In this document: in pieces, positions 1 to 10,675 of the stretch
Position numbering within the stretch: position 1 is the stretch's first letter
How the letters are laid out: each line of letters opens with the position of its first letter
Source: Corydoras sp. C115
Lineage: Eukaryota > Chordata > Actinopteri > Siluriformes > Callichthyidae
Length of the DNA: 64,000 nucleotides
NCBI GenBank assembly: GCA_019802505.1
Contig: JAFMOC010000009.1
Span: 7,917,001-7,981,000 of the forward strand
Direction: 5' to 3'
Position numbers and translations under genes: made by a program
Notes under the pieces: generated by a model
What the model was told of the DNA's origin: nothing
The model's input: the letters and a program-made list of their open reading frames with translations, nothing else
The model's database searches: none

Positions 1-182
1 CGGTATTCATTCCTCTGCGTTATTCCAGCTGAACGTCTCTGCCGGCTGCATTTGCATGGGTCCACAGAACGGCGATTTAAGGAGAATCGTCCGGGGCGTT
101 GAACCGAAAACAAAAAAAACATCACTGTTTTTTCCCCCCTCCGTGTTGTGTGATCCAATTTCCTGGTGTGTTATGGTTCTAA

Positions 183-521
183 CATCCATCCATCCATCCA
201 TCCATCCATCATCTTTCACTTTATCTAGGGTCAGGGGGGGAGTTCCCTATACCCATCCAGGGGAGAACGTTTCGGGCGCTGGGCAGATACACCCAGGACA
301 GGGTGCCAATCTATCACTGGACACACACTCACTCACACAAACACTCTATATGGGGCAATTTGGAGAACTCAGTTGACCTTGATCCATGTTTTTGGACTGT
401 GGGAGGAAACCGGAGAACCCGAAGGAAACCCACGCGGACACGGGGAGAACATGCAAACTTCAAACTGGGAATCCCCAACACAAGAGGTGAACGTGCTGAA
501 CACTAAGACACCGTGCCGCCC
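183..521 (-). repeat. Mermaid-like SINE copy, near full length
   Basis: The copy reads antisense. It starts with an (ATCC)n tail at 183-209 and runs through the family body (CCCATCCAGGGGAGAACG, then CTCTATATGGGGCAATTTGG) to the inverted tRNA-like head ending CCGTGCCGCC at 520. In sense orientation the family head has an RNA polymerase III A box (TGGCTTAGTGG) and B box (GGTTCGAATCC). This is why I call it a tRNA-derived SINE; the Mermaid name is from memory of fish repeats. Confidence 0.85.
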
Positions 522-542
522 TAGTATATAATGTAATATAAT

Positions 543-858
543 TGCGGTGGAGTTGGGTTCCCCATGCCCATCCAGGGGAGAACATTTCGGGCGCTGGGCA
601 GATACACCCAAGACAGGACACCAATCTATCACTGGACACACACTCACTCACACAGACACACTCTATATGGGGCAATTTAGAGAACTCAGTTGACCTTGAT
701 CCATGTTTTTTGGACTGTGGGAGGAAACGGGAGAACCCGGAGAAAACCCACGCGGACACGGGGAGAACATGGAAACTCCACCCAGGTTGGGATTCGAACC
801 GGGAATCCCCAGTGCTGAGAGGAGAACATGCTAAACCACTAAGCCACCGTGCTGCCCT
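543..858 (-). repeat. Mermaid-like SINE copy lacking its tail
   Basis: A second antisense copy only about 20 bp from the first. It begins inside the G-rich segment and has no (ATCC)n tail. The head is present, with B box complement GGATTCGAACC near 790 and A box complement CCACTAAGCCACC near 836-848. Confidence 0.85.
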
Positions 859-1914
859 ATGGTTCGAACAGTTCAACTGATATAAGATCTGATTTATGAA
901 TTAAACTTTGCGTTTTTTAATTATTGTGTTTGTAAGCGTTTTATAGACTATAGTTTTTATAGGTTTTTAGTTTTTATAAGACGCTCGAGGTTGTGTATTA
1001 TTGTGAATAAATCACGGGAATGAGATGCAACCATACTCCGCTATGCGTCGGGCCAAATGACACCTCTGTTCTGTTGGTTATTCACAATAATGCCACGCCC
1101 TCTCATAGTTAACTGCTTTATTAAAACATTAAACGTTAAACTGAGGTCATTCGGGTGTTAGGATTTGGTTTGTTTATAAAATTCCGACCCTTTATCACTG
1201 GTTCGCTGCTCTGTGGCGGCGGTGACGGCGGTTCAGACGTCACCACTCATCACTCAGACGTTTGTGTTGATGCATGGACATGACTGAAACGTCTCACGAC
1301 TTTCGGAGACAAATGACATTTTGAATCCAATCCGGATCACGCTGACACATAAATCACATACCTGGAAGACATTAACTCTCTACAGCCTGCGCCGGAGCTT
1401 TATACCACATAACAGAGACTATGGTCTGTTTATTACGGTACAGTCCGCTGCTCTGTGGTTGGTGTTGCATGGACGCATTTAAAGGTTTGACTCTGAGGTC
1501 TTTCCTACTTTACAGGCAGATAATGGGATGCATTCGGTGAGTGTGCTAAGGCTCCGAGTAGAACACTTTGTAAATGGACTGTATGGATTAACCATTTCAA
1601 ATAACAAGCTCTGAAATACTGTAGTAAATAAAGAATGTGTTTATGAGGCAGTTTGAGTTTTAGAACGACTCAAGTCTCGAAGAAATGGATCCAAAGTGGG
1701 CTGTTAATTCAGATCATCCATAAATATTCAGTTTTTAGTTTTCTGTAGTGAGAAAACAACTGAAATTTACAAATAATACAATGCACACCGATCGTTAATA
1801 ATAGCACATGATTATTACAGCTATGAGAGATCATTGGACGTCCAAAGGTTTGGTACCATGTAATAAGTTATATGATGATGTTATTTTTTTTGTAGGGAAA
1901 AAGAAGAACAAATC
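859..1914. other. Unique intergenic sequence
   Basis: About 1 kb without a recognisable repeat, exon or RNA gene. It is AT-rich, with stops in all frames. I see no motif worth naming. Confidence 0.5.
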
Positions 1915-2161
1915 GGTTCGCGGGGGGGTTCACCATGCCCATCCAGGGGAGAATGTTTCGGGCACTGGATGCCAATGTATCGCTGAATACACACTCACAC
2001 TCTATATGGGGCAATTTGGAGAATTCAATTGACCTTGATCCATGTTTTTGGACTGTGGGAGGAAACCTGAGAACCCAGAGGAAACCCACACAGATATGGG
2101 GAGAACATGCAAACTCCACCCAGATTGGTATTCGAACCAGGAATCCCCAGCACTAAGAGAA
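1915..2161 (-). repeat. Mermaid-like SINE, partial copy
   Basis: The antisense body runs from the G-run and CCCATCCAGGGGAGAA segment to the B-box complement near 2135. It lacks the tail and the A-box end. It has a short internal deletion between the gggcactgg and ccaatgtatc segments near 1970. Confidence 0.8.
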
Positions 2162-2173
2162 GAATCTACCAGC

Positions 2174-2226
2174 AGCTGAAACGTTCTCCCCTGAATGGGC
2201 TTGGGCTTTCTTGGGTAGTAGAGGAT
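2174..2226 (+). repeat. Mermaid-like fragment in opposite orientation
   Basis: A 53-bp sense-strand piece (GAAACGTTCTCCCCTGAATG and then TAGTAGAGGATTAT). It is squeezed between two antisense copies. This suggests a rearrangement or nested insertion at this spot. Confidence 0.65.
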
Positions 2227-2230
2227 TATT

Positions 2231-2510
2231 CTTCCATCCATCCATCCATCCATTATCCTCTACTAAGGTTGCGGGGGAAGGTTCCTCATGCCCATCGGTG
2301 GAGAACGTTTCAGGCGCTGGGCAGATACACCCAGGACAGGACGTCAATCTATCAATGGACACACACTCACTCACACAGACACACTCTATATGGGGCAATT
2401 TGGAGAATTCCATTGACCTTGATCCATGTTATTGGACTGTGGGAGTAAACCGGAGAACCCGGAGGAAACCCACATAGACACGGGGAGAACATGCAAACTC
2501 CACCCAGATG
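2231..2510 (-). repeat. Mermaid-like SINE, head-truncated
   Basis: The antisense copy starts with (ATCC)n at 2232-2251 and stops at CTCCACCCAGAT near 2509, so the tRNA-like head is missing. Confidence 0.82.
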
Positions 2511-2569
2511 AATGAATCATTTTTACTATTGGTTGGATTCTCTGGATCACGCAGATCAGCAGTGATTTA

Positions 2570-2720
2570 GGGGCTGACGCCCATACAACACCACGCAGGA
2601 TGGACCCGGGTCTCTAAAACAGGATTTAAACCCAAGATGCTGCCTCTGTGAGGCGAGAGCATTGCTCATCTGCTGAGCCACCGGTGGAGTTTTCATCATA
2701 ACACATTTACAGAGGAGTGT
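2570..2720 (-). repeat. tRNA-derived SINE-like fragment, second family
   Basis: On the minus strand this reads GGTGGCTCAGCAGATGAGCA and then a GGTTTAAATCC-type B box, followed by unrelated body sequence. The A/B box pair with a different body points to another tRNA-derived SINE, degenerate here. Confidence 0.4.
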
Positions 2721-2825
2721 GAAGACCCCCCGATGGTGCAACACCAAATCTGTAAATTCAGCCGTACAGTCTTTGCTTTCTGGATATTCTGTTATAAAAT
2801 GTTCAACCCAGATATCAGTTTTAAT

Positions 2826-2843
2826 TTTTTTTTTTTTTTTTTT
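2826..2843 (+). repeat. Poly-T tract
   Basis: A run of about 18 T. It could be the A-tail of an antisense retroposon, but the flanking sequence was not recognised. Confidence 0.7.
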
Positions 2844-3222
2844 ATGCGGTAGCCAAAGAAGCTCCAGAGTCCCAGTGCAGATATAAAAACAACATCTGTG
2901 TGAGGGTGTGTTTGAAAAGGACATCGGGGTAATTAGTGGAAACTGTATGTTTGTTGTTGGTTGATGTGAACGGAGGGAGTGATGCATGGCGATGGGACCA
3001 CTTTATATGAGTTACTATTACTCTACGCACCGCCGTCTGAGGAGGAGGTCTGGGCTGGCGAACAGATAAGGGTCCTGGAGTGAACGCCACCCTGCTGAGG
3101 CCGACCAAACACGATGGGGCAGATGGAACTACGGTCAATAATACACTGATGCAGGAGGTCAACATCTGCCAAAGTCATTCTGAAGGACGGGATTCAGCCC
3201 TGCAGACTGTGGTTGGTGAAAG

Positions 3223-3569
3223 AATCCATCCATCCATCCATCCATCCATTATCTTCCGCTTTATCCTATATTAAGGTCGCGGGGGGGTTCCCCATGCCCA
3301 TCCAGGGGAGAACGTCTCGGGCACTGGGCAGATACACCCAGGACAGGGCGCCAATCTATCACTAGACATACACTAACTCACACATACACACTCTATATGG
3401 GGCAATTTGGAGAACTCAATTGACTTGATCCATGTTTTTGGACTGTGGGAGGAAACCGGAGAACCAGGAGGAAACCCACGCAGACACAGGGAGAACATGG
3501 AAACCCCACCCAGATGAGGATTCAAACTGGGAATCCCCAGCACTGAGAGGAGAAACTGCTAACCACGTT
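3223..3569 (-). repeat. Mermaid-like SINE, near full length
   Basis: The antisense copy runs from the (ATCC)n tail at 3225-3249 to the head remnant GAGAGGAGAAACTGCTAACC near 3560. The very end of the head is lost. Confidence 0.83.
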
Positions 3570-3717
3570 AAAGAATCGATTTACTTTATTAAGTGACAGG
3601 TTTGATTCCAAGAATCTCGGCTTTTAATAAAAATGTCGACGGGACAAATAAATAACACTGAGGCACCTGTTTTAAAAAAAAAAAGTGTCATTACATATGA
3701 GGTTTAAGATTATTTAA

Positions 3718-3957
3718 TCTCATCTTTCGCTTAATCCTATACAATGGGCTTGGGGGTCACCGGGGAGGTTCTCATGCCCATCCTGGAGAGAATGCATGGG
3801 CGCTGGGCAGGTACACCCAGAACAAACAACCAATTTATACACTATATTGGGCAATTTGGAGCTGCTAATTTACCTTGAAGACATGTTTTTGGACTGTGGA
3901 AAAGAGGGACATGGAAACTCCACACATCAACTCCAGATTCCAAATTCTGCCTGGGTT
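3718..3957 (-). repeat. Diverged Mermaid-like copy
   Basis: An antisense copy with many substitutions. It carries the alternative middle GCTGCTAATTTACCTTGAAG instead of the common AATTCAATTGACC. It probably belongs to an older subfamily, also seen at 32.9 and 47.2 kb. Confidence 0.65.
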
Positions 3958-3961
3958 CCCA

Positions 3962-3967
<6 letters not shown>

Positions 3968-4002
<35 letters not shown>
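3968..4002. repeat. (TA)n microsatellite
   Basis: About 15 TA units directly abut the tail side of the next Mermaid-like copy. Confidence 0.9.
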
Positions 4003-4004
<2 letters not shown>

Positions 4005-4294
4005 TCCACTTTATCCTTTATTAGGGTCGCGGTGGGGTTCCCCATGCCCATCCAGGGGAGAACGTTTCGGGCGCTGGGCAGATACACCCAGGACAGGACG
4101 CCAATCTATCACGCTCACGCTCACAATATGGGGCAATTTGGAGAATTCAAATGACCTTGATCCATGTTTTTTGGACTGTGGAAGGAAACCGGAGAACCCG
4201 GAGCCGGAACATACAAACTCCACCCAGATTGGGATTCAAACCGGGAATCCCTAGCACTGAGAGGAGAACATGACAACCATTAAGCCACCGTGGG
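4002..4294 (-). repeat. Mermaid-like SINE with small deletions
   Basis: An antisense copy whose tail side is fused to a (TA)n tract. The segment between the B box and GGAAACC is shortened near 4200-4215. Confidence 0.82.
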
Positions 4295-4821
4295 TATCAC
4301 TGAGTTCCGTGTTCATCAATCATCCAACCGTGTCATAACCTTGTAAACCGGATTTATTAGTTGACCAAAACTAAACCACGCACCCCATAGTGACATGATA
4401 CCTCATACCAGATATCTGGTACGTCAAGTCGGACGTTTCGGTGCGTCACCCTCCGGAGGCCGCGCATTCGTAACCTGCCATAAAGCTAATCCACCCAGCA
4501 TACCTCCACACATCCACACCTCCACACATCCACACCTCCGCAGACGTCGGGCTTTGGTTGACATGAGCCATTCCATTATGGCCTGTACAAGCTCTGTGGG
4601 GTCGCTCGTTCATCACCTGGAGCCACGGGCACCTCGCTGACAGTGTTTACGCAGCTTAAAGATCTTTTTGCTCCTCACCAGCGTCGGTGATGTACGACTC
4701 ACCGGGGCATGAGTAGATGATGAGTGCACGCTGAATCATAGATGAAACGAATGGGGGCAGGAGATCAGATACAGGCCTGTCGCAGGATTCCAGGACAGAA
4801 TCCCCATTTTCATGGGTCTTT

Positions 4822-4825
<4 letters not shown>
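4295..4825. other. Unique intergenic sequence
   Basis: There is no recognisable gene. A short (CATCCACACCTCCACA) tandem duplication lies at about 4506-4540. The rest looks single copy. Confidence 0.45.

Positions 4826-4864
<39 letters not shown>
4826..4864. repeat. (TA)n microsatellite
   Basis: About 19 TA units, followed by TATAG/TTGTATA-type degenerate repeats to about 4905. Confidence 0.9.
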
Positions 4865-4867
<3 letters not shown>

Positions 4868-4907
4868 GTATAGTCTATATTATATAGATAGTTGTATATT
4901 GTATATT

Positions 4908-5378
4908 ATCCATCCATTATCTTCCGCTTCATCCTCTATTAGGGTCGTGGGGGGGTTCCCCATGCCCATCCAGGTGAGAGCGTTTCGGGCACTGGGCACC
5001 CAGCCAGGTCACGAGTTCAAGTTCAAGTAATTTATTTATATAGCGCTTTTTACAACAGTACATTGTCACAAAGCAGATTTACTGAATGTAATGCCTTTAA
5101 ACCCCCAAAGAGCAAGCCGAAGCGACAGGCAAGGAGGATGAGTCAAACTACCACTGGACACTCACACACACACAGACAGACACACTCTATATGGGGCAAT
5201 TTGGAGAATTCAGTTGACCATGTTTTTGGACTGTGGGAGGAAACCGGAGAACCCGGAGGAAACCCCCAGAGGACACGGGGAGAACATACAAACTCCACCC
5301 AGATTGGGATTAGAACTGGGAATCCCTAGTGCTGAGAGGAGAACATGCTAAACCACTAAGCCACCGTGCCGCCCCTAT
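4908..5378 (-). repeat. Mermaid-like SINE split by another repeat
   Basis: The tail part of an antisense copy occupies 4908-4997 and the head part 5150-5378. The missing middle is replaced by about 150 bp of a different dispersed repeat. The two parts together make one copy, so this is a nested insertion or a replacement. Confidence 0.8.
4994..5149 (+). repeat. Dispersed repeat, AGCGCTTTTTACAA family
   Basis: It contains GTTCAAGTTCAAGT, a TTTATTTATATAGCGC segment, CACAAAGCAG and AACCCCCAAAGAGCA. The same string of segments recurs at 10.19, 34.11 and, for its later part, 37.49 kb. I recognise it as a widespread fish repeat but cannot name its class. Confidence 0.7.
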
Positions 5379-5414
5379 TGTATGTTATATTTTACACATC
5401 AATATCGTATATAC

Positions 5415-5550
5415 ATCTTATTTTCTTATGAAATTTAAGTTCTAACTTTTATAGAACCGGGTAAACGGGGTCTGTGAGCCACAATTTCGTTTCTGTCTCA
5501 TGTACCACATGCGACACAAATAATGATAATAAAGCTCTCTTAAATCTTGA
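5415..5550 (+). repeat. Possible LINE 3-prime tail
   Basis: It has GTGAGCCACAATTTCGTTTC followed by ATGATAATAAAGCTCTC. This resembles the conserved 3-prime end of fish non-LTR elements (an ATTTCGTT word, then an AATAAAG signal). No coding part is attached. Confidence 0.4.
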
Positions 5551-5999
5551 ATCAAAGTCCATCGCTGATGGCGCCGCTATGCTACCGTCGCATAAAACTG
5601 TTAACGCCCGGGCTCTCTAAAACAAAATGCTGTAAATAAAAATAAACTACGTCGAACAAAAACCACACATTATGGACATAAAACACTGAACTGCCTTTTA
5701 CAGTGAAGCTTTTTTTCATTATTTTTACGGGGGGCTGAAATTTGGCAGCACGGCTGATTTATTTAGATTTATACATATTTGTTGTATTTATTTTTCCTGA
5801 ACATGTTTTTTTTTTATCCATTTATTTAAATATTGTTTTATTTAATTGACTAGTGATTTGGTTTTCTGCACTTATAACAGATCAGATGGCAAACGATGAT
5901 TTTATATTCTGAAGATTTACATATCTCTGCCAGAATAATTGATCTACAGGTTTTTTTTTCTGTTTTTTCCTCCAAAAATCTCCAAATCCCAACCAACTT
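5551..5999. other. Unique AT-rich sequence
   Basis: No gene or repeat is recognised. Short homopolymer T runs occur at 5808-5816 and 5951-5958. Confidence 0.45.
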
Positions 6000-6400
6000 T
6001 ATCTGAAAGGCAACCAGAGGCTGCACGCCGCCGCGCCTGTGTTGTGTTGTTCCGGCCTGTAATTACTAGAGACTCATTTCAATTAAGCAGGCGTACTCCC
6101 CATTACATACAGAGAGCCCATTAGGGACTCTCCACTCCTAAAATACATGCCAGGCAACAAGGATGAAGCCAGGCTCTATTGATTTTGAGTCGAGATGATG
6201 TCGCTAGAGTACACAGCCAGTTTGCAATACAGACAGTGGAAAGTAATTTCAGGCAGGCTCCTTCGGCCGTCGCGAAACAGATTGAGGTTGCTTCCAAGAC
6301 GTGTGTATTGCAACACCAATGGATTGGCGGTGGAGCGCTCCGAAATTAAAATCCATTTCTTCTATTGATGCCTGTCTGCATGCGCACTGTGATGCATGCC
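6000..6400. promoter_or_regulatory. Candidate conserved non-coding element
   Basis: A single-copy block of moderate GC with little simple sequence. It holds CTGTAATTACTAGAG near 6058 and several ATTAAG/TTGATT words, and has no long ORF that resembles a protein. This texture is typical of vertebrate developmental enhancers. It is inference only, since no alignment was possible. Confidence 0.35.
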
Positions 6401-6589
6401 TGTGTCTGTAGGGGGTGCGCAGAAACCCGAGGGATCGTTACATTTATCACCAAAGAGCACAGGAAGCACAAGCTGGATGTTGGTGCTGAGATGGGACGGG
6501 AATATTAACAAGAAGATTCTTCTACCTGTTGCTTCGCCTTAGTGACACCAGAATTACTGCATCATATATACTGTGTGTATTCATATAAA

Positions 6590-6631
6590 TATATATATAT
6601 ATAAATGTGTGTGTGTGTGTGTGTGTGTGTG
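6590..6631. repeat. (TA)n then (GT)n microsatellite
   Basis: A short TA run at 6590-6602 is followed by about 13 GT units at 6605-6631. Confidence 0.85.
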
Positions 6632-6670
6632 GATGGAGATTATATGGATATAATCCGATATATGGATGTA

Positions 6671-6887
6671 TAGGGCGGCACGGTGGCTTAGTGGTTAGCA
6701 CGTTCGTCTCTCAGCACTAGGGATTCCTGGTTCGAATTCTCCAAATTCCCTCCTAATAGAGTGTGTGTGTGAGTGAGTGTGTGCCCAGCGATAGATTGGC
6801 ACCCTGTCCTGGGTGTTCTCCCCTGGATGGACTTGGGGAACCCCACCGCAACCCTAATATAAGCTAAAGGGGAAGATAATGAATGAA

Positions 6888-6892
<5 letters not shown>
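6671..6892 (+). repeat. Mermaid-like SINE with internal deletion
   Basis: The sense copy has an intact A box TGGCTTAGTGG at 6682-6692 and GGTTCGAATTC. About 110 bp of the body between the B box and CTCCAAATT is missing. It ends in GAATGAATGAATG, which runs straight into a (TA)n tract. Confidence 0.82.

Positions 6893-6958
<66 letters not shown>
6892..6958. repeat. (TA)n microsatellite
   Basis: About 24 TA units directly after the GAATGAATG tail of the preceding SINE, a CATATA break, then more TA. Confidence 0.92.
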
Positions 6959-6959
<1 letters not shown>

Positions 6960-6994
6960 ATATAAAATATACACACACACACTACTATATACTA

Positions 6995-7296
6995 CTAGGG
7001 TTGGGGAGGAGGGGGTTCCCCATGCCAATCCAGGGGAGAACGTTTCAGGCACTGGACAGATACACCCCGGACAGGACGCCAATCTATCACTGGATACACA
7101 CTCACTCACACACAACACTCTATATGGGGCAATTTGGAGAATTCAATTTGGAGTGGGAGGAAAACGGAGAACCCAGAGGAAACCCACACGGACACGGGGA
7201 GAACATGGAGACTCCACTCAGATTTGGATTCAAATCGGAAATCCCTAGTGCTGAGAGGTGAACATGCTAAAATACTAAGCCACCGTGCCGCCCTAA
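6995..7296 (-). repeat. Mermaid-like SINE
   Basis: The antisense copy runs from the G-rich segment to the head end CACCGTGCCGCCC. It faces the copy at 6671 tail to tail across the (TA)n block. Confidence 0.83.
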
Positions 7297-8284
7297 TATA
7301 TAATATATAAATACCAAATTAATGATTTGAAGTGCAGAATACGAATGTACAGATTGTTTCCTCGGGGTCCTTCGTTTATAAGAGTGGGTTCCTGTTGAAG
7401 TTGGGTATTATTGGGGATCATAAGTTGTTCCTATGTGGCTTGTTTGTTATGGTGATGTCCAGAGTGCTTCATCATCATCTAACCCAAAAATGAGACCAAT
7501 AATTGTTGGGTTGGACTCTCTACTCTAATAAGGAACAGTGACCTTAAAGTAAATATTTAAGCATGGTGGTTTAGGTTTTTAAACGGGGGCACTTTTAAAG
7601 AAGTGGCTGGTATTGGAATTGTCATTCACTCTAAGCTGTTTGTCCTAATTAGGGTCCCAGGCTCGATTCAAAATTTGAATGGTATGCGGGGACAAAATGT
7701 ATCACAAGACTCTCAGCTCTTAAAAGTTTCCTCTTTAAGACGTGACCTCTTACCTGGTTCCGCAGAGATTCAAGTCCAACTCTAGAGGCAGCTCACTTAC
7801 TTTAAAATAAAAGGCTGTAAATAAGGACGTACACATCCAGAACACATAATAATACAGAGTGGACGCTGTCCAACTAGCCTCGAGCCAAAGCAAACCGTAA
7901 AAACCAACAGCTTGTCACGGGGAGATTTCGCATGCTCATGATGTTTTCATTGATTTATTTTTGACACTTTTTGTTTGGTGTTTTTGTGTTTTTCATCCAA
8001 ATCCATCATCAGGCTTTATTTACATTTACGATGACGGTACGGTTCCTCTGTCCTAAAACCACGGTGTTGACGAGGTCTCCCCAGCCAGGGCTCTATAGTC
8101 AGTATTTGGCAGAACGCGGAACATGGCTTTAGGAACCTCAGAGTCAGTGATCCACAGTCAGGAAGCTAATCTCTGGAAAACAGTGTTCTCCCAGTCTGTA
8201 GAGGTCAGTGCCAATTTGTCGAAGCCCTGGTTTTTATAATCTACTAAATCCAAAGGATTTCAGCAGGTTTTTAGTTTTTTTTGC
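7297..8284. other. Unique intergenic sequence
   Basis: About 1 kb without a recognisable gene or repeat. Only short ORFs are present and none resembles a known protein. Confidence 0.45.
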
Positions 8285-8500
8285 GTATTTTCTCACAGGG
8301 CAGTCGTAGGCTTGTGGGTAAGCTACCGGCTTTGCGACCTGAAGGTCCGCTAACCCCAACCGCTCCCCGGGCACCGTGTACAGGGCTGCCCCAGGGCTGT
8401 ACCACTGTGTGTATATGTGTTTCACTGCATGGATGGGCTCAATATGGAGGACTAGTTCCTCTGTTTGTAAGAACAGTGTGCAAAATAAATAACTTCATCA
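8285..8500 (+). repeat. tRNA-derived SINE, GGGCAGTCGTAGGC family
   Basis: It reads GGGCAGTCGTAGGCTTGTGG, then CTACCGGCTTTGCGACCTGA, a GTTC-less degenerate B box, CCGCTCCCCGGGCACCGTGT and GATGGGCTCAATATGGAGGA. I recognise this segment order from fish SINEs. The B box is damaged, so transcription from this copy is unlikely. Confidence 0.6.
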
Positions 8501-8512
8501 CTTTACATCCAC

Positions 8513-8863
8513 AGGGTGGCACGGTGGCTTAGTGGTTTAGCATGTTCTCCTTTCAGCTCTAGGGATTCCCAGTTCGAATCCCAATCTGGGTGGAGTTTCC
8601 ATGTCCTCCCCTGTCCGCGTGGGATTCCTCCGGGTTCTCCAGTTTCCTCCCACAGTCCAAAAACATGGATCAAGGTCAATTGAATTCTCCAAATTGCCCC
8701 ATATAGAGTGTGTCTGAGTGAGTATGTGTGTGCCCAGCGATAGATTGGCGTCCTATCGTGGGTGTATTTGCCCAGCGCCCGAAACGTTCTCCCCTGGATG
8801 GGCATGGGGAACCCCTTCGCACCCCTAGTGGAAGATAAAGCAGAAGATAATGGATGGATGGAT
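8513..8863 (+). repeat. Mermaid-like SINE, full length
   Basis: The sense copy has an intact A box (TGGCTTAGTGG, 8525-8535) and a usable B box (AGTTCGAATCC). The complete body is followed by a GGATGGATGGAT tail. It is one of the better preserved copies. Confidence 0.88.
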
Positions 8864-9004
8864 ATCAAGAACGTCTTGTTTAACATCTCTGTGTGTTATT
8901 AAAGGGTTCCATTGTATATTCCGTCCGAACTGCCGTCTCTTTCCGCAGTTTGACACGGTCTTGTTCTTTGATCCTAGCTTTCCTGAACCAGTTCTTCCTG
9001 CTGC

Positions 9005-9093
<89 letters not shown>

Positions 9094-9690
9094 CCCTGGT
9101 TCCATCACCTGTTCTTTGCTCTTGCACCGTCTAGACATCATATTCAGCATCCCAGGCCGTCTGCACCTGCACTCACCGAAGCTCCGAACATTAAAGGCGT
9201 TCTCTCACCCCCCCACCTGTCGACCCACATCACGTCTCCATGGCGGGTAACCCCCTAAACGTTGCCCCACTGTCGCCACTAATGCAGGTTCAGTGCCAAC
9301 GGGTCCTGGTGGAACCCAAAACATAACCGTCCTGCTGAAGGTGCGGGTCGAATGGGATTACTGAAGCCAAATCAAACTGAAGAGGTTCCATTCAGTCAGA
9401 ACGTCACGGAACCGAAAGCCAAATGTTTCACAGATAAGAGGATCGAATTCAGGCAGCGTATTTATAGCCTGCCAGGCTGGGCTTATCTTCACTTTCATCT
9501 CGCTTGGCAGAGAAGCCTGTGGTTGAAAGACATGATATCTGCTCCATGAACTGACGCTCCGACTGCAGATACATGACCTTTCGTCTGTACGTCTGTCTGT
9601 GATGCAGAACGTGACATAAAAAAAATTATCTTGATTTAGAATTTCTAATGAATCTTTTACTTCTATTTATTTTGCCTTTAATATACATTA
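8864..9690. other. Unique sequence around a (GT)n microsatellite
   Basis: Single-copy flanks surround the GT tract at 9006-9090. The 9395-9545 part has the mixed composition of a possible conserved element (CAGGCTGGGCTTATCTTCAC). No protein resemblance was found. Confidence 0.4.
9006..9090. repeat. (GT)n microsatellite, interrupted
   Basis: About 20 GT units, a TATATGTGTAG interruption, then about 18 more GT units. Confidence 0.93.
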
Positions 9691-10044
9691 TCGGGCAGCA
9701 CGGTGGCTTAGTGTTTAGCACGTTCTCCTCTCAGCACTAGGGATTCCCGGTTCGAATCCCCATCTGGGTGGAGTTTCCATGTTCTCCCCGTGTCCACGTG
9801 AATTTCCTCCGGGTTCTCAGGTTTCCTCCCACAGTCCAAAAACATGGATCAAGTCAATTGAGTTCTCCAAATTGCCCCATATAGAGTGTGTATGTCTGTG
9901 TGAGTGTGTGTCCAGCGATAGATTGGCGTCCTGTCCTGGGTGTATCTGCCCAGCGCCTGAGACACTCTCCACTGGATGGGCATGGGGAACCCCCCCTCAT
10001 GACCCTATTATAGGATAAAGCGGAAGATAATGGATGGATGGATA
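9691..10044 (+). repeat. Mermaid-like SINE, full length, short TSD
   Basis: The sense copy runs from GGGCAGCACGGTGG to GGATGGATGG. The word ACATTATC occurs directly before (9683-9690) and just after (10048-10055), consistent with an 8-bp target duplication. The A box has one change (TGGCTTAGTGT). Confidence 0.86.
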
Positions 10045-10190
10045 AACATTATCATCGTGGTCTTCATAATTAAAGAGTGAAGGTGTGATTATTCAGTCAG
10101 TAAACAATAAGCCAAAAGTATGTGAGCTGCCATCTTCAGCAGTCATTTTATAAGCTGCATGTTGGGCATCGTCAGTCGATTTTATGATAA

Positions 10191-10286
10191 AAGTTCAAGT
10201 TCAAGTCATTTATTTATAGAGCGCTTCTTTTTACAATGGTACATCATCACAAAGCAGCTTATAAACCCTTAAACCCCCAAATAGGG
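10191..10286 (+). repeat. Dispersed repeat, AGCGCTTTTTACAA family
   Basis: It shares GTTCAAGTTCAAGTCATTTA, ACATCATCACAAAGCAGCTT and AAACCCCCAAA with the copies at 4.99 and 34.11 kb. Confidence 0.7.
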
Positions 10287-10336
10287 TGAGACATGGTGCT
10301 ACCCAGTGCCACTGTTTTGCCCTTATGAGTAAAAAA

Positions 10337-10675
10337 TCCATCCATCCATCATCTTCTGCTTTACTAGGGTTTACGGGGGTGGGGGGGGGGGTTCCCCATG
10401 CCCATCCAGGGGAGAACGTTCCCCATGCCCATCCAGGGGAGAACGTTCCCCATGCCCATCCAGGGGAGAACGACGCCAATCTATCACTGAGCACACACTC
10501 ACTCACACACACACACACACTCTATATGGGGCAATTTGGAGAATTCAATTGACCTTGATCCATGTTTTTGGACTGTGTGAGGAAACCGGAGAACCTGGAG
10601 GAAATCCACGCGGACATGGGGAGAACCAGATTGGGATTTGAACCAGGAATCCCCAGCGCTAAACACTAAGCCACA
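10337..10675 (-). repeat. Mermaid-like SINE with a 27-bp triplication
   Basis: An antisense copy in which the segment TTCCCCATGCCCATCCAGGG plus GAGAACG is present three times in perfect tandem (10392-10418, 10419-10445, 10446-10472). The following CTGGGCAGATACACCC segment is lost. It also contains a run of about 10 G. Confidence 0.88.

Noticed and set aside
8513..8600. tRNA gene suggested by A and B boxes
   Set aside because: The boxes belong to the head of a repeated SINE. The sequence does not fold into a full cloverleaf with paired acceptor arms that I can trace.
10392..10472. CRISPR-like direct repeats
   Set aside because: The three 27-bp units are directly adjacent without spacers and lie inside a SINE in a vertebrate genome.
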